Shown here piece by piece: positions 16,789 through 25,032 of a DNA stretch of 35,203 nucleotides. Position 1 is the first letter of the stretch. Each line of letters starts with the position of its first letter. Made by a program: the position numbers and the translations under genes. Below the pieces are notes generated by a model. The model searched no databases. It worked only from the letters and a program-made list of their open reading frames with translations, and was not told the DNA's origin. This DNA comes from Melioribacteraceae bacterium (lineage in GTDB: Bacteria > Bacteroidota > Ignavibacteria > Ignavibacteriales > Melioribacteraceae). The DNA is taken from NCBI GenBank assembly GCA_026983795.1, contig JALSTI010000250.1, forward strand, positions 1 to 35,203. Direction: 5' to 3'.

Positions 16789-17340
16789 ATGAAACTTTCA
16801 AGATTTTTAATTTTAACTTCAACTATTATAATGTTAGCTTTCTCTTCTAACATTATGGCGCAAAAGTACGTGGGAGTTAAAAAATGTGCAATGTGCCATA
16901 AATCGAAAAAAATTGGCGCTCAATATAAAATTTGGAAAAAAACAAAACACGCAAAAGCATACGAAACATTAAAAACGGAAAAAGCCGATAAAATTTCGAT
17001 GAAAAAAGACGGCAAAAAAGCAGTAGATAATCCCAATTGCTTAAAATGCCATGTAACCGCTTACGGCGTCGATAAATCTTTACTCGGGAAGAAATTCAAA
17101 ATGGAAAACGGAGTACAATGCGAGACGTGTCACGGTCCGGGTTCTAAATACAAAAAGAAAAAAATTATGAAAAACCACGCTAAAGCCGTGGCAAACGGTC
17201 TTGTTGAATATAAAACAAAAGCTGACATTGAAAAGAAATGCAAGACTTGTCATAATGAAAAAAGCCCAAGCTATAAAGGGTTCGACTTTGAAAAAAGATG
17301 GAAAGAAATCGCTCATTACATTCCGGGTAAGAAAAAATAA
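16789..17340 (+). CDS. Periplasmic tetraheme cytochrome c554-like protein (first copy)
   Basis: This 183-residue protein has a clear signal peptide (MKLSRFLILTSTIIMLAFSSNIMAQ) and four CXXCH motifs: CAMCH, CLKCH, CETCH and CKTCH. The start of the mature part (KYVGVKKCAMCHKSKKIGAQYKIWKKTKHAKAYETL) and the GVQCETCHGPGSKYK block are typical of the cytochrome c554 family. It is very rich in Lys, so the protein is strongly basic, which would favour docking to acidic partners as a soluble electron shuttle. It has its own promoter, a 5' hairpin and a strong terminator, so it may be made independently and in quantity. A paralogue lies 102 bases downstream. The family includes shuttles and some NO- or hydroxylamine-linked proteins; the shuttle role is inference. 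Confidence 0.92.
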   Translation: MKLSRFLILTSTIIMLAFSSNIMAQKYVGVKKCAMCHKSKKIGAQYKIWKKTKHAKAYETLKTEKADKISMKKDGKKAVDNPNCLKCHVTAYGVDKSLLGKKFKMENGVQCETCHGPGSKYKKKKIMKNHAKAVANGLVEYKTKADIEKKCKTCHNEKSPSYKGFDFEKRWKEIAHYIPGKKK

Positions 17341-17352
17341 TTTTGAAAATAC

Positions 17353-17382
17353 GGGACTCGGTTTTTAGCGAGTCCCCTTTTT
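17353..17382 (+). terminator. Rho-independent terminator after the first tetraheme gene
   Basis: GGGACTCG (17353-17360) and CGAGTCCC (17369-17376) form a perfect 8-bp GC-rich stem around an 8-base loop, followed by C and TTTTT. Confidence 0.85.
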
Positions 17383-17442
17383 ACTCAACCTGTTGTTAAG
17401 ATATTTATAACCAATTTCCATAATATTTTTAGAGGAGAAGCT

Positions 17443-18009
17443 ATGAAACAGAAAAGTTTTTATTTTTATTTTCTACTCCTCTTTCTACTCATAAATCCGC
17501 ATAATATCTTTCCCCAAACTTTAAATCAACATAAATACGTTGGCACAAAGGTATGTGGGAAATGCCACAAATCCGAAAAGCAAGGCAAGCAATATGTAAT
17601 ATGGAAAGAAAGTATTCACGCGCAGGCTTATAAAACTTTAGAAACCGAAAAAGCTAATAAAATTTGCAAAGAAAAAGGATTCGGCGACAAAGCCGTGGAA
17701 GCAAAAGAATGCTTGGGTTGCCATGCTTCCGGCTGGGATGTAGATAAAAAATTTATTGGGAAAAAATTTAAAATTGAAGACGGCGTACAATGCGAAACTT
17801 GCCACGGATCGGGAGGAGATTACAAGTCTCTTAAAGTAATGAAAAACCGCAAGCTGGCTATTAAAAACGGTTTGGTAGATGTTTTTGATAATACCGAACA
17901 ATTCTGCAGGAATTGTCATAACCCAGATAGTCCAACGTTCACCGGATTCAACTTTGAAGAAATGTGGGCGAAAATTGAGCACCCGGTTCCCCATAGAAAA
18001 AAGAAATAG
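17443..18009 (+). CDS. Periplasmic tetraheme cytochrome c554-like protein (second copy)
   Basis: This 188-residue paralogue of the preceding gene has a signal peptide (FYFYFLLLFLLINPHNIFPQ) and four CXXCH motifs (CGKCH, CLGCH, CETCH, CRNCH) at matching positions. Shared blocks include HKYVGTKVCGKCHKSEKQGKQY, SIHAQAYKTLETEKA, GKKFKIEDGVQCETCHG and NPDSPTFTGFNFEEMW. It is less Lys-rich than the first copy. AGGAG precedes the ATG. It lies after a terminator and only 7 bases before the outer-membrane barrel gene, so it belongs with the conduit genes and may be the shuttle dedicated to them, while the first copy is separately controlled. It arose by tandem duplication, now clearly diverged. Confidence 0.92.
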   Translation: MKQKSFYFYFLLLFLLINPHNIFPQTLNQHKYVGTKVCGKCHKSEKQGKQYVIWKESIHAQAYKTLETEKANKICKEKGFGDKAVEAKECLGCHASGWDVDKKFIGKKFKIEDGVQCETCHGSGGDYKSLKVMKNRKLAIKNGLVDVFDNTEQFCRNCHNPDSPTFTGFNFEEMWAKIEHPVPHRKKK

Positions 18010-18016
18010 GTCTCTT

Positions 18017-19282
18017 ATGAAAAAACTTTTAGCTGTTTTTATTCTATTTACAAGCGTGTTATCAGGACAAAATTTTAACGGAAGGATTTCTTCTTCTTTT
18101 TATACTTTTAACAGGTTTAATTCGTTAACGGATTCTAAAACCTATTTAAGAAGTTATAACACGCTCAGTTTCAATCTGACTAAAAATAATGTTTCCCTGC
18201 GCACAAGATTAAATCTTGAATCCGATATTGTAAATCCTTTGGATAACGATCCACGGTTGAGATTTTATAATCTATTTATTGAAGCGCGTAAAATTTTTAA
18301 CATTGCAACAATTAAAGTCGGCAGACAACCGATTTACAACAGCGTTGCCGGCGGTTTGTTCGACGGCGTAAACCTTAAATTAAAACACAAAGGTTTTTCT
18401 TTAGTCGGTTATTACGGTGCTAACGTTCCCGCTTATCAAAAACTGGAATTAACCGACGATTGGGGAAACGATTATATTTTAGGAGGAACCATTTCCGCTA
18501 ATTTCCTTCAACATTTTCGAGTTGCCCTAAGTTATATTAATAAAAATTTTAAACCTGTTGAATATACGGCATTGCGGCTGGATGAAAATCTAAATCCTAT
18601 TCAAATTTTAATTCAAAAAAATTCTAACCAATATAAATTTGTTTCCGGCGATTTTTCCTACCGGTTGAAAAATGTTGTTAGAGTTAATACCAGGTATGAT
18701 TACGATTTGAATTTTAATACAACCTCCAAATTTTATATAAGCGCCAGATATTCCCAAATTAAGAATTTGGGTATTAGCTTATATTACAATTACCGGGAAC
18801 CGAGAATAAGATACAATTCAATTCTGTCGGTTTTTAATTTCGGAAACACTAAAGAAATAGAGGGCGGTATTGATTATAAAATAAATAATCAATTTACGGT
18901 AATTGGAAAATTCGGAAACGTTTCTTATAAAGACGATAATTCGCAACGTTTAACTTTGGGAATAAATTCTAATTTCGGGAATTTGTCGTATCGCAAAACT
19001 TTCGGATATGCCGGTGAGCTCAGCTCTATTTCCGCTTATGCGGCTCATACGTTTTTTAACGGTTTGCTGACTCCGTCAATCGGTTTAGCCTATACTAGTT
19101 ATAAACTTTCTGAAGATGCCGAAACAAATAACATAACTTCGTTACTCGGCGGAATTAACTTCAGACCTTTACGTTTATGGTCTTTTGACTTGCAAGGACA
19201 GTTTTTCAATAATAAATTTTACAAAGATGATTTTAGATTGCTCTTCAAAATAAATTATTGGTTCAATACAAATTTTAACTGA
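18017..19282 (+). CDS. Outer-membrane beta-barrel (porin-like) of a porin-cytochrome conduit
   Basis: The chosen start is ATG 18017, which gives a good signal peptide (MKKLLAVFILFTSVLSGQ). The frame extends upstream to 17879, but that would overlap the previous cytochrome gene by 131 bases. The 421-residue product is made of alternating strands rich in Tyr, Asn and Phe (for example FVSGDFSYRLKNVVRVNTRYDYDLNF, FYISARYSQIKNLGISLYYNYRE), ending in FKINYWFNTNFN, typical of an outer-membrane barrel. It sits 2 bases before a 14-heme cytochrome and just before a 7-heme lipoprotein. This barrel + periplasmic cytochrome + surface cytochrome set is the architecture of the Geobacter-type porin-cytochrome complex. 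I cannot show homology to any named barrel; the role rests on context. Confidence 0.8.
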   Translation: MKKLLAVFILFTSVLSGQNFNGRISSSFYTFNRFNSLTDSKTYLRSYNTLSFNLTKNNVSLRTRLNLESDIVNPLDNDPRLRFYNLFIEARKIFNIATIKVGRQPIYNSVAGGLFDGVNLKLKHKGFSLVGYYGANVPAYQKLELTDDWGNDYILGGTISANFLQHFRVALSYINKNFKPVEYTALRLDENLNPIQILIQKNSNQYKFVSGDFSYRLKNVVRVNTRYDYDLNFNTTSKFYISARYSQIKNLGISLYYNYREPRIRYNSILSVFNFGNTKEIEGGIDYKINNQFTVIGKFGNVSYKDDNSQRLTLGINSNFGNLSYRKTFGYAGELSSISAYAAHTFFNGLLTPSIGLAYTSYKLSEDAETNNITSLLGGINFRPLRLWSFDLQGQFFNNKFYKDDFRLLFKINYWFNTNFN

Positions 19283-19284
19283 TT

Positions 19285-20508
19285 ATGAAAAATTTAATAT
19301 ATCTTAAGTTTGTTTTTACCGGCGCAATTATATTTTTGGTCGTTACTGCATTTACCGGACAGCCGGGGAATAACGTTCCTGTACCACACAAAAAAATAAT
19401 TAAATTTTCACATGGTTATCATCTTCAAGAGGTCGGCGCCGATTGTGAAGATTGCCATGTAAACGTTAGAACAAGTACCGCATTAAGCGATACTTTACTA
19501 CCCACAATGGATGCATGTGGTAGTTGTCATGACGTGGAAGATGATGATGAATGCGAAACATGTCATTACGAAGATGTTTACGAACCGTTCCCCGCCGATT
19601 CAATAGAACTGAATTTTAATCATAAATTCCATCTTGAATCACAAAAATTAAATTGCGAAACTTGTCATAAAGGGCTCGATAAAGTTAATTACGGGAAAGA
19701 ATCATCAACCGTTTTTCCTGAAATGGAACAATGTGCAACTTGCCACAATAACGAATCGGTTGCCACAAACGAATGTTCAAGCTGTCATATTTCCACAGTA
19801 AACCTTTTGCCGGATACCCATAAAGAAGTGAACTTTTTGAAAAATCATAAATTTGCCGCACTGCAAGAAGATGAAAACTGCGCCATGTGCCATACAAATA
19901 ATTTTTGCGAAGACTGTCATGTTTCAACAAATAGATTGGGAGTAAAAAATACGGCATCCGATTTCTTTACTCCGTTTTCTCCGCATAAATTTTTAGATAA
20001 TACCAAACAGCAACAAATAACTACGGTTCACGATTTGAATTACCGGTTTACTCACGGAATAGATGCAAAAGGTAAAACCAAAGAGTGTCAAACATGCCAT
20101 CAAATAGAAACGTTTTGTGCAGAGTGCCACGATTCAAAAGGCGGAGATTATGCATTGGGCGGATTCACACCCACTTCGCATCTTCAACCTAATTTTACTA
20201 CAATCGGAGTCGGTTCGGGCGGAGGACTTCATGCCGAACTGGCACAACGGGATATTGAAAGCTGCGCATCGTGCCATGATACACAAGGTGCCGATCCCGC
20301 ATGTATTCTTTGCCATAACGATCCGGATGGAATAAAAGGCACAAACCCCAGAACTCATAAAGCCGATTTTATGATGGATACTCATGGAGAATGGCACGAA
20401 TCTATGGGAGCGGTATGTTTTAACTGCCATACAGATCCTAATGCCAGACCCGACGGAACTCCGGGTGTTGGATTTTGCGGTTATTGTCATGGTTCTAATC
20501 CAGATTAG
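19285..20508 (+). CDS. 14-heme c-type cytochrome (periplasmic part of conduit)
   Basis: This 407-residue protein has an N-terminal hydrophobic segment (FVFTGAIIFLVVTAFTG) serving as signal or anchor, and 14 CXXCH motifs: CEDCH, CGSCH, CETCH twice, CATCH, CSSCH, CAMCH, CEDCH, CQTCH, CAECH, CASCH, CILCH, CFNCH and CGYCH. Motifs occur mostly in pairs with intervening free His (FSHGYHL, FNHKFHL, FTHGID), which would supply distal ligands, suggesting a bis-His heme wire. It follows the barrel gene by 2 bases with almost no room for a separate ribosome site, so translation is probably coupled. By analogy with porin-cytochrome complexes it would sit within or under the barrel. Confidence 0.9.
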   Translation: MKNLIYLKFVFTGAIIFLVVTAFTGQPGNNVPVPHKKIIKFSHGYHLQEVGADCEDCHVNVRTSTALSDTLLPTMDACGSCHDVEDDDECETCHYEDVYEPFPADSIELNFNHKFHLESQKLNCETCHKGLDKVNYGKESSTVFPEMEQCATCHNNESVATNECSSCHISTVNLLPDTHKEVNFLKNHKFAALQEDENCAMCHTNNFCEDCHVSTNRLGVKNTASDFFTPFSPHKFLDNTKQQQITTVHDLNYRFTHGIDAKGKTKECQTCHQIETFCAECHDSKGGDYALGGFTPTSHLQPNFTTIGVGSGGGLHAELAQRDIESCASCHDTQGADPACILCHNDPDGIKGTNPRTHKADFMMDTHGEWHESMGAVCFNCHTDPNARPDGTPGVGFCGYCHGSNPD

Positions 20509-20532
20509 TAATTATTAAATTGTAGGTTTATT

Positions 20533-21408
20533 ATGAAATCAATTTTGTTTTACTTAATTATAATTGTGTTATTCTCATTGTATTTCTTCTCGTGCAGTGA
20601 TCTCGAAGAAAATATAACTCCGCCTCAGAACACCGTTGGAGTTCACCCTGCAAAATTTGCCGATCCGGCTTCTTCAACTTTCCACGGCAATTTAATTAAG
20701 CAAAACAATTGGGACCTTACGGAATGCAAAACATGTCATGCAAGTAATTACGAAGGAGGACTAACCGGACAGAGTTGTTTCGAATGCCATACTTCAAAAG
20801 AGGGACCGGAAGCATGTAATACTTGTCACGGAAATTTTGATAACGGTACTTTTACGGATAGTACAAGAATTGCTCCGCCCAGAGCAGTTTTTAGCGAGAA
20901 TAATGCCGGAGCGCACGTTTCGCATCTTTATGAAAACGATTTAACTGCAAATGTTAATTGCGAACAATGCCATATTGTTCCCGGAAATGTGAACGATCCC
21001 GGACATATAGTTCCCGGAGCAACCCATGCAACATTAGCATTCGGTAACTTAGCTAAAAACCAAGGTGCGAATCCCAATTACGATTTTAATACTAAAAAAT
21101 GTTCAAATGTATATTGTCATGGCAATTTTTCTTTCTTAAAAGACTCGTCAGCAAACTCTTATATTTATGTAGATTCCGTTATTGTCGGAAATAACTTTGA
21201 ACCTCAATGGAATAAATTGGATGACACTCAAGGGGAATGCGGAACTTGCCATGCTTTACCGCCAACGGGGCACCTTAATGCCGGTAACGATCCCGATGCC
21301 GCATCTTGTGCAACATGTCACTCAAGCGTTGTTGGCAGCGACGGAACCATTATTGACAGCACAAAACACATTAACGGCAAAATAAATGTTTTTGGAAAAG
21401 AGTTTTAA
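20533..21408 (+). CDS. 7-heme lipoprotein cytochrome (outer-surface part of conduit)
   Basis: This 291-residue protein has a lipoprotein-type signal (LIIIVLFSLYFFSCSDLEE, Cys at about 21). Ser and Asp after the Cys do not by themselves settle inner or outer membrane in this group. It has six CXXCH motifs (CKTCH, CFECH, CNTCH, CEQCH, CGTCH, CATCH) plus CSNVYCH, a CX4CH site. The mix of CX2CH and CX4CH, and the Gly/Asn/Pro-rich spacers, recall the Geobacter family of outer-membrane c-type lipoproteins that includes OmcB. It is 24 bases after the 14-heme gene and last in the barrel operon, so it probably forms the outward end of the conduit. Confidence 0.88.
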   Translation: MKSILFYLIIIVLFSLYFFSCSDLEENITPPQNTVGVHPAKFADPASSTFHGNLIKQNNWDLTECKTCHASNYEGGLTGQSCFECHTSKEGPEACNTCHGNFDNGTFTDSTRIAPPRAVFSENNAGAHVSHLYENDLTANVNCEQCHIVPGNVNDPGHIVPGATHATLAFGNLAKNQGANPNYDFNTKKCSNVYCHGNFSFLKDSSANSYIYVDSVIVGNNFEPQWNKLDDTQGECGTCHALPPTGHLNAGNDPDAASCATCHSSVVGSDGTIIDSTKHINGKINVFGKEF

Positions 21409-21491
21409 TTTTAATTATTTCCTCAAACTTTTTTTAACAATTACAAAACCTTTACAGATTTTATCGCCGCGGGAAATATTGCAAAATACCT

Positions 21492-21520
21492 TTTAGGATA
21501 AACGGATTCCCTTGTATTTT
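21492..21520 (+). promoter_or_regulatory. Possible promoter of the second sigma-54 activator gene
   Basis: TTTAGG, 17 bases, then TATTTT (21515-21520), about 60 bases before the ATG at 21578. The -10 matches the other promoters here, but the -35 is poor. A wide dyad, TGTTTC (21551-21556) and GAAACA (21573-21578), overlaps the start codon. No terminator stem is visible between 21408 and this point. Confidence 0.3.
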
Positions 21521-21577
21521 TATAAGATTTTCCTTATAATTAATTTGAGATGTTTCCATTTAGATAATGAGTGAAAC

Positions 21578-22909
21578 ATGCCCTTCAACAAACATTTGAA
21601 AAATGATATATTAGATTCCCTTGGCGAAGGTGTTTTTACGGTCGATAAAAGTTTCAGAATTAATTTTTTTAACAAATCCGCCGAAAGAATAACGGGCTTA
21701 AAACGCGAAGAAGTAATAGGACAATTCTGCAAACATGTATTTAATTCAAAAGTTTGTTATTCCGATTGCCCTATTGCAATTGTATTAAAATCAAAAAAAA
21801 ATCTTTATGATTTCGAATCGGAAATTCACTGCCCTACCGGTATTACCAAACCTATTAAACTAAGCGCAGCGGTTTTATACAACGGCAATAATGAACCGTT
21901 AGGCGGAGTTATTTCTTTCCGGGATATATCCGAGTTCGATAAAATAAAAAAACGGCTTGCAAAAAATACTCAGTTTCATAATATAATTGGTCACGATAAA
22001 CAAATGCAGGAAATTTATACTCTGATTCAAGATATTGCCGATTCTGATGCGCCGGTTCTGATTCACGGTGAAAGCGGGACAGGAAAAGAAATGATTGCAA
22101 ATGCAATTCAAGCTACAAGTAGTAGAAAAGACAAACCGTTTATAAAAATTAATTGTTCGGTTTTTCCCGAAAACTTATTAGCCAGCGAACTTTTCGGCCA
22201 CGTAAAAGGGGCTTTTACAGACGCGGTGAAAGATAGAATCGGCCGGTTTGAGCTTGCCGACGGCGGAACAATCTTTTTAGATGAAGTTGCAGAAATGCCA
22301 TTGCAAATGCAATTGCAACTCTTGCGGGTAATTCAGGAAGGGACATTTGAGCGTGTTGGAGAATCCATTACAAGAAAAGTTGACGTGAGAATTATTGCCG
22401 CAACTAACAGGGATATTGAGGCAGCCCTCGAAAGCGGAGAATTTAGAGAAGATTTATACTACAGATTGAGCGTAATTCCAATTTACGTTCCCCCCCTGCG
22501 CGAAAGGATGTGTGATATTGCACCTTTAACATATCACTTTCTTAATAAATTTTCTTTAATGTATAAAAAAGATATTACGGAAATTGACGACGAAGCAATG
22601 GATATAATTATGAATTACGAATGGAGGGGTAACGTAAGAGAACTTGAAAATGTTATTGAATATTCATTTGTAAGAACTCCTAACGGAGAAAAAATTACTC
22701 TAAATAAACTTCCGCTTTTAATAAGAGAACGGGTTTACAATAAGAAAAAACAAAAAAATAACTTCCTATTTAATGATCCGGAAAAAGAAAAACTTATTAG
22801 AATTTTAGAAAAACACCACTGGAATAAAAGTAAAGCAGCAAAAGAATTGGGCATAGGCAGAACAACTCTTTGGAGAAAGTTAAAACAACATAACATTTTA
22901 GAAAAATAA
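21578..22909 (+). CDS. Sigma-54-dependent transcriptional activator (PAS-AAA+-Fis), second copy
   Basis: This 443-residue paralogue of the activator at 5063-6406 has the same layout. It has an N-terminal PAS with the same three-Cys pattern (C51, C60, C64: Cx8Cx3CP). The AAA+ domain has GESGTGKE, GAFTDA and GGTIFLDEVAE. The C-terminal Fis helix-turn-helix is ELGIGRTTLWRKLKQHNIL. There is no receiver domain. The recognition helix differs from the first copy (GRTTLWRKLKQ against HRSTLWRKMKK) but is similar enough that overlapping targets are possible. It lies between the conduit operon and the TPR/octaheme genes, and a weak -24/-12 element at 23070 is the nearest candidate target. Control through the Cys-PAS domain is inference. 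Confidence 0.93.
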   Translation: MPFNKHLKNDILDSLGEGVFTVDKSFRINFFNKSAERITGLKREEVIGQFCKHVFNSKVCYSDCPIAIVLKSKKNLYDFESEIHCPTGITKPIKLSAAVLYNGNNEPLGGVISFRDISEFDKIKKRLAKNTQFHNIIGHDKQMQEIYTLIQDIADSDAPVLIHGESGTGKEMIANAIQATSSRKDKPFIKINCSVFPENLLASELFGHVKGAFTDAVKDRIGRFELADGGTIFLDEVAEMPLQMQLQLLRVIQEGTFERVGESITRKVDVRIIAATNRDIEAALESGEFREDLYYRLSVIPIYVPPLRERMCDIAPLTYHFLNKFSLMYKKDITEIDDEAMDIIMNYEWRGNVRELENVIEYSFVRTPNGEKITLNKLPLLIRERVYNKKKQKNNFLFNDPEKEKLIRILEKHHWNKSKAAKELGIGRTTLWRKLKQHNILEK

Positions 22910-23069
22910 ATCGTTCCGATATGTTCCCTTTTTGAACAATCCGTTTCACATATCTAATTTATTGTTTTTATTTAAGTTAGAAGCACAAAAAGAAGTATTC
23001 CCCTCAAGCGTAAAACAATTTGTTTCATTCCCATTCTTAAATAGACTTAATTTTACGCAATTTTCAAAA

Positions 23070-23085
23070 TGGCAAGGTAATTGTT
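23070..23085 (+). promoter_or_regulatory. Weak sigma-54-like element before the TPR gene
   Basis: TGGCAA-GGTAA-TTGTT has a good -24 box and correct spacing, but the invariant GC at -12 is GT. Transcription would start only about 3 bases before ATG 23099. Upstream, the 22910-23069 gap holds a TGTTC/GAACA dyad (22922-22938) and TGTTTCAT (23023-23030); the latter octamer also occurs at 6413-6420 before the strong sigma-54 promoter. Confidence 0.3.
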
Positions 23086-23098
23086 TATAAGTATTATT

Positions 23099-23575
23099 AT
23101 GAATGAAATGCTTGGTAATCAATACTTTATGGCAAGAAAATATAGCGAAGCACTTTCGGTTTATGAAGAGTGCGTTCAGCAAGATAAAAGCAATAACCTT
23201 ATAATGAAAAAAATGGTTATTTGTTATACGCAAGTCGGTAAAATTCAAAAAGCAGCGGAATTATTATATAAAATTATTCAAAATAATTTGGATTTAATTT
23301 TATTTACCGATCCACTTAAAGAAGATTGCCCTTGTGATGAATTAGCGTTTAATCTGGAGACCAAATATGATAAAACACTTAAAAGTTTCGATTATTTACT
23401 GGCGCTGGGAGTTTTATGGCTTTATTGCGATTTAAATAAATCCATAGAATATTTTACCGAAGCTTTACAACTTAAACCGGATAATAAACTCATTAATTCC
23501 ATTTTAGTTATACTGACCAAAAGGAAAAAGCAAGACTCTAAACAATTTGATCATCATTCGTCTTGGCAAAATTAG
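23099..23575 (+). CDS. TPR-repeat protein
   Basis: This small protein of 158 residues is read from ATG 23099; a TTG at 23081 in frame is possible but adds only FISII-type residues. The first part, NQYFMARKYSEALSVYEECVQQDKSNNLIMKKMVICYTQVGKIQKAAELLYKII, fits one to two tetratricopeptide repeats. The second, LALGVLWLYCDLNKSIEYFTEALQLKPDNKLINSIL, is another. Between them is a short acidic CPCDE sequence. There is no signal peptide or membrane helix, so it is cytoplasmic if this start is right. TPR proteins mediate protein contacts. The gene lies 39 bases before the secreted octaheme gene and after a sigma-54 activator, so a role in that system's assembly or control is possible but unproven. Confidence 0.75.
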   Translation: MNEMLGNQYFMARKYSEALSVYEECVQQDKSNNLIMKKMVICYTQVGKIQKAAELLYKIIQNNLDLILFTDPLKEDCPCDELAFNLETKYDKTLKSFDYLLALGVLWLYCDLNKSIEYFTEALQLKPDNKLINSILVILTKRKKQDSKQFDHHSSWQN

Positions 23576-23614
23576 CAAATAAATATAATTAAGCAACTAA
23601 CTTATGAGGCAAAT

Positions 23615-24994
23615 ATGAAACAAATCAAATTACTATTAATGTTGATTGCACTGTTTTCATTCAGCGGTATGCTCTATGCTCAAGCCGATTTTAGCACCAG
23701 TTTGCATAATACAAGGAACGGGAAACCGACATGGTATAATGAAACGAACGGCGGGTTTGAATCGATTACTCATGTTTCAATCGATACTTTGGGCTGCAAA
23801 CATTGCCACGGTCCAAATAACGCCGACGGTGTTCCAAACGATAGTACCTATCAACCCGGTTGTGCCGATTGTCATCCTTCCGGTTCCGCTTTTAGCCCCG
23901 ATTCAATTAAAGTTGATCAATGTTACAGTTGCCACGGCAGACAAAAAACTGTTGCTATGAAATTAAATCTTCCCGATGTTCACCGCGATGCCGGTATGAA
24001 ATGTTGGGACTGCCATGGGATGGAAGATATGCATGGCGATGGTAACGAGTATGCTTCACTATTTGATGACGGAGCTATTAAAGCCAAGTGCACAAATTGT
24101 CATATCGACGAAAACTCAACTCCGCCTTTGCCCGATCATAGTCAATATGATCCGCATAACGGAAAACTTGACTGTACTGCTTGTCACGTTCAATCGGTTG
24201 CCGCTTGCTATAATTGCCATTTTGAGAGTATGACTGAAAGTCATCTTAAAAGAGCTTACACTGTGATGAGTGACTTCGTTTTACTTGTTAACAGAGACGG
24301 AAAAGTTCACAGCGCTACTTTTCAATCTTCTACGTTTAACGGTTCGGCTTTCAATGCAATCGGTCCCGGTTCTTCTCACACAATTGGAAAAGGCAGGGAA
24401 TGCAGTGATTGCCACAATAACCCGAATGTTCAAGAATATGAAAATACCGGAGAAATTAAATTTACTACTTGGAACGATACAGACAGTACACTGAGTTGGA
24501 AACACGGTATTGTTCCGATTCCCCCCGATTATCAAACTTCTTTTAAGATGGATTTCATAACTTACAACGGTAATACAAATGATCCGCTCGGTCCGTCTAA
24601 AAACTGGTCGAAAATTGGCAAGGATTTACCCGACCTAATCCAAATGAAATATGCCTCTCCGTTAAACGAAGACCAAATAAACGCTTTGGAAACAATAGTT
24701 GACGTTAAAAAGGATGACAATACAATACCGGCAAAATTCTCATTAGAACAAAATTACCCAAACCCGTTTAACCCAACTACGGTAATAAAATATTCAATTC
24801 CAAAAACTACTAAAGTGGAATTAAATATTTATGATTTACTGGGTAACAAATTAGAAACGTTGATTAATAAAGAACAAAGTGCGGGAGTTTACAGATATCA
24901 ATTTGATGCTGGCAAATTAGCCAGCGGTGTATATTTCTATAGGTTAAAAGCCGGAGAGTTTGTCCAGACAAGAAAATTAGTCTTGATGAAATAA
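23615..24994 (+). CDS. Secreted octaheme cytochrome with type IX secretion sorting domain
   Basis: This 459-residue protein has a signal peptide (LLLMLIALFSFSGMLYAQ), then eight CXXCH motifs in about residues 60-275: CKHCH, CADCH, CYSCH, CWDCH, CTNCH, CTACH, CYNCH and CSDCH. A heme-free stretch follows. The last 85 residues (about 375-459) start FSLEQNYPNPFNPTT and end in SGVYFYRLKAGEFVQTRKLVLMK, a clear T9SS type A C-terminal sorting domain. The product should therefore cross the inner membrane by Sec, receive heme in the periplasm, and be moved to the cell surface or medium by T9SS. No substrate-binding motif is obvious; it could be a surface electron-exchange protein or a reductase. GAGG precedes the ATG, and a strong terminator follows. 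Confidence 0.93.
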   Translation: MKQIKLLLMLIALFSFSGMLYAQADFSTSLHNTRNGKPTWYNETNGGFESITHVSIDTLGCKHCHGPNNADGVPNDSTYQPGCADCHPSGSAFSPDSIKVDQCYSCHGRQKTVAMKLNLPDVHRDAGMKCWDCHGMEDMHGDGNEYASLFDDGAIKAKCTNCHIDENSTPPLPDHSQYDPHNGKLDCTACHVQSVAACYNCHFESMTESHLKRAYTVMSDFVLLVNRDGKVHSATFQSSTFNGSAFNAIGPGSSHTIGKGRECSDCHNNPNVQEYENTGEIKFTTWNDTDSTLSWKHGIVPIPPDYQTSFKMDFITYNGNTNDPLGPSKNWSKIGKDLPDLIQMKYASPLNEDQINALETIVDVKKDDNTIPAKFSLEQNYPNPFNPTTVIKYSIPKTTKVELNIYDLLGNKLETLINKEQSAGVYRYQFDAGKLASGVYFYRLKAGEFVQTRKLVLMK

Positions 24995-25032
24995 AATTAA
25001 TTAACCTCCTAGATCAATCCGTTGTACATAAT

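Noticed and set aside
17879-18016. N-terminal extension of the outer-membrane barrel frame back to 17879.
   Set aside because: It overlaps the tetraheme gene, and the sequence before ATG 18017 hides an otherwise good signal peptide.
23646-24535. Several 70-100-codon open frames on both strands within the octaheme gene, and similar ones in other multiheme genes.
   Set aside because: They lie wholly inside a well-supported gene, lack recognizable domains, and arise from repeated Cys/His codons.
9067-24994. Regularly spaced CXXCH-coding repeats as a possible DNA repeat or CRISPR array.
   Set aside because: The repetition is at the protein level (heme motifs), with variable spacing and codons; no conserved DNA repeat units are present.
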